A DNA stretch of 64,000 nucleotides from Azolla caroliniana (Eukaryota; Polypodiophyta), in assembly GCA_043228905.1 (NCBI GenBank), contig JBHGNT010000012.1:16244001-16308000 (forward strand). The letters are read 5' to 3'. This document shows positions 53,655-62,899 of this stretch, piece after piece. How positions within the stretch are numbered: position 1 is the stretch's first letter; every line of letters begins with the position of its first letter. Under the pieces are notes generated by a model. It ran no database searches. It was not told the DNA's origin and saw nothing but the letters and a program-made list of their open reading frames with translations. Position numbers and translations under genes: made by a program.

Positions 53655-56600
53655 TTATTCCCCGCCCGTCGGTTCTTCTTCGGTTTCGGATCGTTCATCG
53701 TCCCGGTCCAGGTTATCCGGATCCGGCTCGTCGTCGTGACGCTTCTTGAACGCTTTGATCCGCTTCCCAGCTACCGGTATCGCCATTCTCGTGCCGTCGA
53801 GTTCCGCCAGATGGTACGTCCCGTTGTCGTTGGCGCTTTGTACCACGTAAGGCCCGAACCACCTTCTCGCGAACTTCCGTGTCGCTCGGTGTTGGTTGTC
53901 GAGGCTGCTGTCGTAGACTAGCACCCAGTCGCCTTCCTCGATCTTCTTCGGTCGGAGCCGGTGCGTTCGGTCGAACCAGGCTTTGTTCCTCATCCTTGCT
54001 TCCCGAAGCTTTTCTGCAGCCTGCTCTACGTCCTCCGGTCTTCGCTCGAACTGTCGTATGCGCGCCGTCAACAGTTCCTCCCGGCTCATCTCGTCTCTCC
54101 AGTCCACCGTTGCCCATGAGGAGATCGTACGTTCCATCGGCATGATCGGCTTCTGCCCAAACATGAGCTCTGCCGGCATGAATCCGGTTACCGAACTGTG
54201 CGTAGTTCGGTCAGCCCACAACGCGTAAGGCAGCAGCCGCGGCCGGTTCCCGACTTGACCTCCGCATGCCCGAACTAACGCCTTGACGATCGGTCCGTGT
54301 CCGCTCTCCACCTTTCCATTCGCGTCCGGATTGTACGCAGTGGTAAGCGAGATCTTGACTCCTAGCCGGTCGAATAGCTCCTCGGCCTCTACGGCGTCCA
54401 GCTCTCCGCGATCAGCCACGATCTTCCCGACGCACCCGTACTGGCATATCACGTCCTCAATCAGGAACCGACATACGGCCGCGGTCGTTTTGTTCTGAAG
54501 GGCTCGGCCTTCTACCTGGCTCGTCAGATCTTCCCGAGCCAGGACCAGATACCGCATCTGTCCTACTCCCATCGGCATCGTCACCAGATCTACCATCCAT
54601 TTGAAGTGGATGGTCGGAGTGTACGTAGGGTGAAGCTTGTCCCGATGTCGGACTATGGAGTGCATCTGACAGCTCTCGCAAGTTGTCACAAACCGATGCA
54701 CGTCCCGGTACAGTCCCGGCCACCAGTACTTCCCCTTTATTTTCTCGAACGTGGCCCACGTTCCACGGTGTCCAACCCAAGGGCTGTCGTGGTAGGCCGT
54801 CAGCAGCTCCTCCTGTTCTCCCTTCATCGCCACCACCCGGAGCGGGACCCCGTTCCTCTTCTTCGGGTGCTTCCATAAGTACCCGTCCCGGAGAAAGAAT
54901 CGGTAAGCTTTCTTTCGGATCCGGTTGGCCTCGTCCTTCGTCCATGACGCATCCGGCGTCACTGTCCTCAGAAACCCACCGATCTGCAGCCACTCGCCGT
55001 CGCACTTGCTCTCGTCGAAGCCGTTAAGTGCCGGAGTGCTCGCCCCATCGGTCGTCACGTACGCCGCCTCGAAGAAGTCCACGCCGACTTCTTCGTCCTC
55101 CGAAACCATGCCGCCCTCATCATCAAACCTCGTCCTCGAAAGCATGTCGGCCATGGCGTTGTCTTTTCTGGAAATGTGTCGCATTTCCGGGTCCAGTGAC
55201 TTGATGTACGCTATCCACCTGAGCATCGCCAGGTCCGGTGTCGCGCATCCGGAAACCATGCCGAGAATTGGCAGGCAATCCGTCTCGACAATCACTTCCG
55301 TCCCGATCAGGTAGTCTTTGTCGGCCTTTACTGCCGAAACGATACCCCAGAGTTCGCGTTTAACCTGGGCGTACCCTCGTTGTCGCTCACTGAGGACCTT
55401 AGCGCCGAATCGGATCGGGAACCGGGTGCCGTCCTCGTCTTCTTGGTTGACGACCCATCCGATCCCGGTCGGGCTCGTATCCACCGTTATGTATACCGGG
55501 GTACCCTTCTCGTAGACAGCCTTCCGGAGCGCCGGTGCTGCCGCAAGAGCTTCCTTCAGCTTCCGGACCGACTCCGTGTGCTCGTCTCGCCACTCGAATC
55601 TTCGCCCCTTCTTCAGCAACCCGTATAGTGGCTCCGCAACGTGGGCGTAATGCGGGATCCATATGTGGTAGAACGCGCATGCCCCCAGGAACCTCTGAAC
55701 TTCCGTGACCGAGCTGCAGTCGGTCTTCATCGCGGAAATGGTTTCTACCTTTGCCGGAGACGGCTTCCGGCCATATGGTCCACACAGGTGCCCGACCACC
55801 AGGATTTCTGATTTCCCGAAGGCCGATTTCTCCCCGGAGAAGGTGAGCCTCGCATCCTCTAGCCTTTGTAGCACCTTCTCGCAGTCGTCGATGTGTTTTG
55901 CCACGAATCGCCGGCATCCGTCCTGCCCGACTGTCTCATCCTTCTCTTCCACCGGGCACCCCTTAATCGGGATGTCGTCCAGAAATGGCATGGTGATGTC
56001 CGGGATGCAATCCCTCAGTACCTTGTTCATTGCATTCACCATATGGGCCACCGAGTTAGTCCCTCCTTGTGGCAGGGTACACATTCGCACTAGGCCGAGG
56101 GGAGTTCGCATCGTCGTAATGTCTCTGCTCTCCACGGCTAGCTGGAACTGGTCGTACCCTGAGTACAAATCACCGACCGAGTAAATCGACCTTCCGGCGA
56201 AGGCCTCCGCGAACTCGTCTATGGTCGGTCCGATTCCTGCGTTCCGAATGATCACTCTGTTGACCGGTTGCAGATCTTGAATGAAGCGCAATGTTCCGTT
56301 TTTCTTCGGTACGGTAAACCATCGGTTCGAGTATGGCGCGCTCGACGGTTCGAGAATACCCATATCGACTTTCTGCCTCAATAGCTCCATCAACTTCGGG
56401 ATGTGAGCTCTCGGTACCGGAATCTTCTTGAGATTCCACGGCACATGCGGTACCGTGAATATCACCATCGGCTCCACGAGTGTCGGGTCTATGCACCCGA
56501 TCTCTCCCGGCAAAAATGCGAAGGCTTTCCCGTGCCTTCCGAGCATTCTCCGAAACCGGTCTTCCTCCGCCGGCAGTAGGAACCTGCCCCCACCGATCTT

Positions 56601-56918
56601 GAGCTCCCGGAGCGTCCCGTCGGTGAAGGTGTGTCCTATGCAGGCCGGATCTCGTAAACTGGGGTTCGACGCAACCCCTCTGATTTGGGACTCGCTGCCC
56701 TCCGGCAAGGGTGCCGCGATTGGCCTTACCTTCCGGTCCACAGTTTTGTACTTCGTGCTAACTCGGGCCGTCCGATCCGACCCGAGCCCCCGACTGAAGT
56801 TCGCGATGACTTCGTACATCTCTTCGGAACATACCGGTATCGTCCGGTCTTTGTTAAGGTCTTCTCCGGCAACCCTCCTCAACATCCCCAAGGTGTCGTC
56901 AAAGGAGATCGCCTCCAC
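53655..56918 (-). CDS. Element G pol: RT, RNase H and integrase
   Basis: 1087 codons without a stop, though Met at 56918 is probably internal to a gag-pol polyprotein. RT: FTVPKKNGTLRFIQDLQPVN, SVGDLYSGYDQFQLAVESRD, LPQGGTNSVAHM (instead of MPFGLxNAP) and FLDDIPIKG. RNase H: ITVDTSPTGIGWV, QVKRELWGIV and VETDCLPIL. Integrase: HDSPWVGHRG with CESCQ (zinc), MVDLVTMP, VADRGELDA and NGKVESGHG, so the D-D-E acids are present. The C-terminal part is RKFARRWFGPYVV. No chromodomain. The polymerase looks able to work, but gag is broken in this copy. Confidence 0.93.
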   Translation of the reverse strand: MEAISFDDTLGMLRRVAGEDLNKDRTIPVCSEEMYEVIANFSRGLGSDRTARVSTKYKTVDRKVRPIAAPLPEGSESQIRGVASNPSLRDPACIGHTFTDGTLRELKIGGGRFLLPAEEDRFRRMLGRHGKAFAFLPGEIGCIDPTLVEPMVIFTVPHVPWNLKKIPVPRAHIPKLMELLRQKVDMGILEPSSAPYSNRWFTVPKKNGTLRFIQDLQPVNRVIIRNAGIGPTIDEFAEAFAGRSIYSVGDLYSGYDQFQLAVESRDITTMRTPLGLVRMCTLPQGGTNSVAHMVNAMNKVLRDCIPDITMPFLDDIPIKGCPVEEKDETVGQDGCRRFVAKHIDDCEKVLQRLEDARLTFSGEKSAFGKSEILVVGHLCGPYGRKPSPAKVETISAMKTDCSSVTEVQRFLGACAFYHIWIPHYAHVAEPLYGLLKKGRRFEWRDEHTESVRKLKEALAAAPALRKAVYEKGTPVYITVDTSPTGIGWVVNQEDEDGTRFPIRFGAKVLSERQRGYAQVKRELWGIVSAVKADKDYLIGTEVIVETDCLPILGMVSGCATPDLAMLRWIAYIKSLDPEMRHISRKDNAMADMLSRTRFDDEGGMVSEDEEVGVDFFEAAYVTTDGASTPALNGFDESKCDGEWLQIGGFLRTVTPDASWTKDEANRIRKKAYRFFLRDGYLWKHPKKRNGVPLRVVAMKGEQEELLTAYHDSPWVGHRGTWATFEKIKGKYWWPGLYRDVHRFVTTCESCQMHSIVRHRDKLHPTYTPTIHFKWMVDLVTMPMGVGQMRYLVLAREDLTSQVEGRALQNKTTAAVCRFLIEDVICQYGCVGKIVADRGELDAVEAEELFDRLGVKISLTTAYNPDANGKVESGHGPIVKALVRACGGQVGNRPRLLPYALWADRTTHSSVTGFMPAELMFGQKPIMPMERTISSWATVDWRDEMSREELLTARIRQFERRPEDVEQAAEKLREARMRNKAWFDRTHRLRPKKIEEGDWVLVYDSSLDNQHRATRKFARRWFGPYVVQSANDNGTYHLAELDGTRMAIPVAGKRIKAFKKRHDDEPDPDNLDRDDERSETEEEPTGGE

Positions 56919-57074
56919 GGCTCCGCTGATTTCCTCGTCCGGGCCGAGAACTCCGCACGCTCGAAGTCATACACCCTCCGTGGTCGGAGAAGCAAATTTT
57001 CCTACCTATCGTACAATCGTGGGGTCTTTTCCGAGTGTCCGGGTTGTCTCGGCCCCACGCCTTGGCAGTCCTCT

Positions 57075-58346
57075 CTAAAAATCCTCCCGGTTCTCGCCAC
57101 CGAGGGATTCACAGTTTCTCTCGTGGTTCGGCCGCACCGTCAGAAATTGGACCGAATGGCGCCCGTCCTGGGTTTTGACCCTCGCATAGGCCGAACCGTT
57201 GTCCAGCACCTTGGTCTCCATCCGCGCCGCCGTGATGTATGGTTCACCTAATATGACCGGGTGTGAGGATGTCTCTTGTACGAAGAAGTGTTGGTCAATC
57301 TCGACGTCGCCGATCTTGACTCGCACGTTCGGGCAGGCCCTGTGCAGTTCCTCGGTGGCGCGCGTCGCCGCCTGTATCTTCCACCCGTGCTTGGTGTTGA
57401 TCGGCCACTTCCCCTTCTTATAGAAGTCCATGGACATCAGGTTTATTTCCGAACCGTGGTCCACCAATGCCACCACCGGTTCCTGAACATCTCCGATCTT
57501 TACCGGGGTCTCTGTGGTCACTCGGGCCCAGTGTGGCCTCGAATAGTGGCTCTCCGCCCACTCATCTGCCAGCGCCGAGTCGTCGATGTGCGTCGTACGC
57601 ACCTCTACCGGTCTTTCCGGTTCCGTCTCCGTCGACAGCCTCTTCCGTTTCACCAGGTCCACAATGGAGTCGTGGAACTCCTTCTTTGCGATCCCTAGCA
57701 CCTCTCGCAATGACAGCTCCACTTTGTTGTCGAGGATCCACTCTTCTAGGACCTTTCGTAGGTCCGTAGTCCTTTCTATTTCCGTCCCCAATCGGTATCC
57801 GCCCTTCCTGGGGTTATCTTGCAAGCCGGACCCACCGGCATCGTTCCGTTGTTGCCCGAATCGGGTCTCGTATCGTTGTGAGGGCCCGGTCGCTCCGGCT
57901 TTCCCCACTCGTTTGTCTTCAACCAGAGCCTCGTAGTTTCGGCAGGCGGCTTCTACAAAGCCCGTCTTCTCCTCGACTGGATCGCTCCACCCGGTTATTT
58001 CCCGGACCCGTCTCTCAGCGTGGTCCGTTTCATCTTTCCTTAGCCGTGCGCCGGCATGACCTTCCAGCATTGCCAACCAGAATCTGTCTTTGCCCTCCTT
58101 TCTGGCCTTGCTGCCCCCGACCCGAATGCCGGCCGACGCCGAGTAGTGGATGGCCTCCACGTGTCGGTCGCCGCCTCTTCCATCAGTCTCTTCATCCTTC
58201 CTCGCCCGTCGTTTCGGTTCAGGGCCCTCCTGGTGTCGCCAGCGTGCACCCGGCCTTCCCACAGGTACACCACCCGGTTCCTCAACGATTCTGCAAAATC
58301 GCCGCAGTCTTTCCGGATGTGGCCGACCTCGTCGCACCACATGCAC
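57075..58346 (-). pseudogene. Element G gag C-terminus and protease
   Basis: Reads HYSASAGIRVGGSKARK, REITGWSDPVEEKTGF and the protease ALVDHGSEINLMS, with DHG instead of DSG/DTG, then HPVILGEPYI. Ends DF, TAG at about 57075, in the same frame as pol. Compared with H, a 1-nt deletion near 58165 separates it from the zinc-knuckle frame. Confidence 0.87.
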
Positions 58347-59200
58347 CTGTTCCCTGTTGCCGGCCGTCGGTCACAAGCCGGTTCGCCGCCTTCCCTTCGA
58401 GTTTGGGTGATCTGGAGATCCTTTATCGCCCGCGTCAACTCCTCCAGCGCCGCTCCTCCGGACGAGCCATTGACCATGCCGGTCGAAGCCGGACCGGTTT
58501 CGAGCCATTCGCGGGTTTCTTCCCTTCGCACTTGCGGTGCCGGTTCAAGCCTCCTTGTTGTGAGAGAGCCCGCACCGGCCGCCCCGTTGTCAGCCCATTC
58601 TCGCCGTTTATCGAAACGGCCACAGACCCTCTTAACCGCAGCCCAGTCGGTTGTCAGCCCGTCCTCGGTTTCCAGCGAGGAGCCGACTTGGTCCCGGTCC
58701 CGCTCGTCCACTGACTTGACGAACAGTAGGACCCGGCTCGTATCCAGAACGGTTCGGTCAAGCGCCGAAAGGCGCACAAAGCGTTCTTCGAACTCCCGGA
58801 GGAGTGCCGTCGCATTTCTTCCCTGGCCGGGGAACTCCACCCATTCCATGAAGTCCCTTTTCGAAAGCCGGAGCGCGTCGTCCAGCCCGTATTTTTCTAG
58901 GAGACGGCCTTCGAACTCCTCCTAGGTACGGCTCTCCGCCCGCACCTCGAGCACCTCCGCATGGATGCTCGGCATCGCCACTCGAGGAAACCCGGCAAGA
59001 CGCCTCTCTTCCGGAATGTCCCGCATCAGCATTTCTGCCCCGTAGGACGCCAAATACTTCGTGGCATCCTTTCCGCTGAACCGGCCGATTGTACCGACGA
59101 CCGCCTCAATGGCTCTGTCGAGGGCGCCGGTGCCCTCGCGTGCACTCAATATCCGATCTACGGCCGAAGCCATGGCCTCTGCAAGATCCGACCCTTTCAT
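58040..59200 (-). pseudogene. Element G gag N-terminus and zinc knuckle
   Basis: The likely start is MKGSDLAEAMAS at 59198-59200, 44 nt after the LTR. A TAG at about 58922 interrupts it (RT, stop, EEFEGRLLEKYGLDDALRL). The middle is FEERFVRLSALDRTVLDTSR. The knuckle CMWCDEVGHIRKDC is at about 58325-58366. Downstream the frame is lost by the 1-nt deletion. Confidence 0.87.
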
Positions 59201-59225
59201 CTTCTGCTCTTCTGCCGCCTCGTTC

Positions 59226-59243
59226 ACGTCGGGTTCACCAAGA
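59226..59243 (-). other. Primer binding site of element G
   Basis: Minus strand TCTTGGTGAACCCGACGTGA directly after the 5' LTR; H has the same sequence at 62857-62876. The tRNA is not identified. Confidence 0.75.
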
Positions 59244-59873
59244 TGTCGAGGTATTCCTCGCGGATGCGTGGAATGAGGCAGAACCTCGGGGGTCCTATAC
59301 CAAAGAGCAAGAGAGGGAGGGGAAGAAACCCTCTTCGTGCGAGCGTAGATCCACAGGGACACGGCCCTTCGACGCAAAGACGCAAGTGGGACAGCGACAC
59401 AGAAAGACACGAATGTATGTATGTATTAACAAAGACAAACAACAAGAACACAAAGACAACAGAACACGAAGTCGGCTACAACCGAACATGCCTGCGAACC
59501 GATGCCAATACCTGCTCGTAAACGCACAGAGAGGAAGGAGTAGGTTGGAGGTGCTGCCGGAAGCACTCGGGCATTCCTCAGAGCAGCGTGAGCCTCCCGA
59601 AACCTGCACAGAAGGAAGCTATGGCGTTTGCAAACCAGAGAGAGAGAGAGAAGCCTTCGCACGCAAACCGACAACACTTCGTCCTCGACTCTCCGCGATC
59701 CTTCACCCCTCCTCGTCTCCCTCCTTTTATAGGTAAGGAAGGAGCCGCTTCCCTACCTACCGAATCTACCTGCCTAGGACCTTCTATGTACATCATAAGG
59801 CGCACGTGCATGAAGAGTCGGTTCCTACGCTCCGATACACCGATTCCGCTTGTGGACGGTTTTCTTCACGACA
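59244..59873 (-). repeat. 5' LTR of element G
   Basis: 630 bp matching 52952-53581. The duplication CCGT follows at 59874-59877, then the rest of the solo LTR. Confidence 0.94.
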
Positions 59874-60429
59874 CCGTTTCCTATTAACTTCCTACCTACC
59901 GAGGATCTTCTATGTACAACATAAGGCGCACGTGTATGAAGAGCCGGTTCCTACGCTCCGGTGCACCGATTCCGCTTGTGGACGGTTTTCTTCACGACAA
60001 TGTGTAAAAAGGGCGGGACCACGGGGGTCTCGGACTAGGGAAGAGGGGAAGCCGTGAAGACAATTCCCGGCGGGTTCCAGAAGCCACCGAACGGGAGACA
60101 GAAAGAGAGAGAACGCGCGCTTGACTCCGACTCACACCCACACACACACCGCGCCGAACCAACTCACGCCCTTATGTACAGAAACACAGGGAAGGGAACA
60201 CCAAAACATCCATACAAATAGAGACACGAGTATGCACAGATGGATACTAGTATGTATATTACAAAGGGGAAGAATACAATCCCGGCTTCGAGCCGGACCA
60301 TGGTAGGGTAGGTTATAACAGCAGTCTGTTGCGAAGCCGCCGTCCGGGGAGCTCTTGGGCTCGTCACGCGGAGCGGGGTCTTGCAGAGGAGACCTAGCAC
60401 AGACAACCCTCAACGGTCGACCTCCCCGC

Positions 60430-60478
60430 GAAGAAGAAGAAGAAGAAGAAGAAGAAGAAGAAGAAGAAGAAGAAGAAA
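60430..60478 (+). repeat. GAA microsatellite, 16 units, in the LTR of element I
   Basis: Uninterrupted GAA/AAG run. The solo LTR of this family at 10041-10766 lacks it, so the expansion is specific to this copy. Confidence 0.9.
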
Positions 60479-60758
60479 ACTAACTCTAAACCTAACGCTA
60501 TACCCTCTAACACAAAACGGGCAACCGTTTCACAAAGGGCGCTCCCTTCCTTTTATAGAACAAGGAGAGGGATGCGTTACAATGTGGGATAAATCCCGAC
60601 TTACATGGGATCGTCTGTCGCGACTGGACTACTCTTCGGCGCCATAAAGGCGCCCTCGTTATTCACACTAAATGTACAAGGGTAAGCATACATGCTGCAT
60701 CTTGCCGATGTAGCCAATGTTTCTCGGTTTCCGCCTCTGGCCGAAATTCTTCACGACA

Positions 60759-62243
60759 TCCGCCCCCACCAAACCGCACGTCCACCGGTACGTGCCAAAT
60801 CCGGTGAAGGGTGAGAGATTTCGGCCGGTGAGAAACCGGTCAACCGTGATCTGCATCCCGGCTCGCTGCCGGTTCGAACCGTCGGCTTCGGTTCTTCCTT
60901 CGCACTTACCTCCCCGTAGGCTCGTTCGACCCGTCGATGGGTCCTTCACCGCGACCTCCGTAGTACGCGTACTTCCGTTGGCCCTTGTTCGGCCGTATGC
61001 ACGCCCCGCTCTCCGCCATATGCCCGATGTCCTCCGCTTCAGGATTGCCCGTAGTGGCCCGCTTCACCTTTCCCGTTGTGCGCTGCTGCAACAGGTCCTG
61101 AGTCTTCCGCTTGCCATCATCCCCTCGCGCCGACCAGCTTGTCATCCCGGGCTTGCCGTGTCAATCTTCGTTACTCTGACTGAGTTGCCGAGATCTACGA
61201 AGCGAGTGTGGAGGATCCTCCTCCGGACTCCCTTGTCATCCCCTGACTCCGACCCTGTGCAGTCCACTATGCACTCGTCACCTCGTTCCTGGCACCTCCC
61301 TTGTGCCGTCTTCCGCTTCCTTTGTTCGGCTCCGCCCATGCCGAACACTGTCCCGTAGTTACCCTTCGATCCGGCCCACGATGGCCACTTGCGAGACTCT
61401 TGTTCCGTCCCAGGTGTGCCTTTCCGGCCTGACACACCTCCCCGTGCTCGCCCTACCGGCTACTTCCGAAACCGTAACCGGCTGGTGAGGGTTTTGCACT
61501 TCGTCCGCCCCGTCTTACCGACTCCCGATCCGCTACCCCGTGTCGTTGGGTCTCGTTCCCTACCGCTACCGTCCTTCTCCCTCGGTTTTACGTTGCCACA
61601 TTGGACGAACAACCGGGGTCTCGGGAACCGGTGTGAAGATCCCATAGGACCGGTCTTCGTTTCGTTGCTTGCCGAAATTCAGGGTGGCTTTGTTTGAGTC
61701 CCTCCCGGATTCTCCTCATGTCTTCCGCGTAGCCGAGTCCCGTTTCCCGCCGCCACCAACCTTCTCTCTCGGTCTCATGTTGCCTCGTTGGCCGAACTGC
61801 CGGAGTCTCTGGTTCGGTGTGGGGATCTCGTACGACCGGACTTCCTTACGCCCACTGACCTTGCCGGAGGGCTTGAGATGGTCCGTAGCCGCCTTGCCGG
61901 CCCAATACCTTCTTTTTCTACTTCCGTTGTCTGATCACGTTCACTTGCCGCCACCGATCTCTCCTATAGGACTCACGCCGGCAGTCGGGCCGATCGCCGG
62001 ATCGGTGTGAGGATCTTTGTGGGACTGCCCATCCGTGGTCTTTGCCTTCGTCCCCTCGCCGCCACCGATCGTCACTCTAGGTCTCACGCCGGCTCTCGGG
62101 CCGACTGCCGGAGTCTCCGGATCCGGTGTGAAGGATCCTCCTCAGGCTTTTTGTATCTTTGACCCTTATCTTGGGTCTTCCTCCTTTCGCAAGTCGAGAG
62201 GGTGGCTCGCTCCACACCCTCTCCTGTGGTACCGACGTACCGT
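60759..62243 (-). other. Inside of element I with diverged repeats
   Basis: No long ORF. In the minus sense several units share a nucleotide pattern of GATCC(T)CACACCG, CCGG, CTCCGGCAG, TCGGCC, GAGACC and GATCGGTGGCGGC. Clear copies lie at about 61560-61640, 61730-61830, 61940-62020 and 62055-62140. Short translated stretches such as RRILHT and IGGG recur. It may be a decayed repeat-protein region or a repeat-bearing untranslated region. Confidence 0.6.
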
Positions 62244-62856
62244 TGTCGTGAAGAAAACCGTCCACAAGCGGAATCGGTGCACCGGAGCGTAGGAACCGGC
62301 TCTTCATACACGTGCACCTTATGTAGTACATAGAAGATCCTCGGTAGGTAGGAAGTTAATAGGAAACGGCTCCTTCCTTGCCTATAAAAGGAGGGAGATA
62401 AGGAGGGGAGAAGGAATCGCGAAATAAGAGAGGACGAACTGCTGTCAGATTGTGGGCCGAAGGCTTCTCTCTCTTCCAAACTCCATAGCTTCTTTCTGTG
62501 TAGGTTTCGGGAGGCTCGCGCTGCTCTGAGGAATGCCCGAGTGCTTCCGGCAGCACCTCCAACTTACTTCCTTCTTCCTGTGCGTTTAGGAACAGGCATC
62601 GGCATCTGTTCGCCGGCCTGTTCGGTTGTAACCGACTTCGTGTTTTTGTTGTTTGTCTCTGTTAATATTCACATACATTCATTCGTGTCTCTCTGTGTTG
62701 GTTTCCCGCTCGCGTCTTCGTGTCGAAGGGCCGTGTCCCTGTGGATCTACGCTCGCACCTAGTGGACCTCTTTCCTTCTCCTTTCTCTCTTGCTCTTCGG
62801 TACAAGACCCCCGAGGTCCCGCCTCATTCCACGCATCCACGAGGAATACCTCGACA
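62244..62856 (+). repeat. 5' LTR of element H
   Basis: 613 bp, TGTCGTGAAGAAAACC to ATACCTCGACA. TATA box CCTATAAAAGG at about 62380-62391. Same length and subtype as the solo LTR around element G. Confidence 0.94.
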
Positions 62857-62899
62857 CCTTGGTGAACCCGACGTGAAGGAGGCGGCAGAAGAGCAGAAG

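Larger units (their letters stand above)
52952..59873 (-). mobile_element. Ty3/gypsy element G, full length, divergent RT
   Basis: 6.9 kb, both LTRs 630 bp, about 17 differences by eye (roughly 97%). Duplication CCGT at 52948-52951 and 59874-59877. In the minus sense: LTR, primer site TGGTGAACCCGACGTGA, gag, protease, pol (1087 codons, uninterrupted), polypurine tract, LTR. The GC content is high. H is a second copy in the opposite orientation. Confidence 0.95.
52461..59999 (-). repeat. Solo LTR of the G/H family, holding element G
   Basis: Two parts, 52461-52951 and 59878-59999, together 613 bp, the same length as the H LTR (62244-62856). Begins TGTCGAGG, ends CACGACA. Flanked by ACGT and ATGT, a 4-bp duplication with one change. 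Element G sits inside with CCGT on both sides. Confidence 0.88.
52437..62243 (-). mobile_element. Ty3-like element I: 3' LTR and part of its inside
   Basis: Inserted in F. Its LTR is 52437-52460 plus 60000-60758 (about 780 bp), split by a solo LTR that in turn holds element G. In the minus sense a polypurine tract (GGTGGGGGCGGA) lies at 60759-60770, so this is the 3' LTR of a minus-strand element. The inside (60759-62243) holds diverged repeats and is cut by element H. The LTR matches the solo LTR at 10041-10766. Confidence 0.8.

Noticed and set aside
57878-58925. Plus-strand frames of 278 and 289 codons, Pro/Ser/Arg-rich
   Set aside because: Shadows of the GC-rich gag of element G; no start context or motif.
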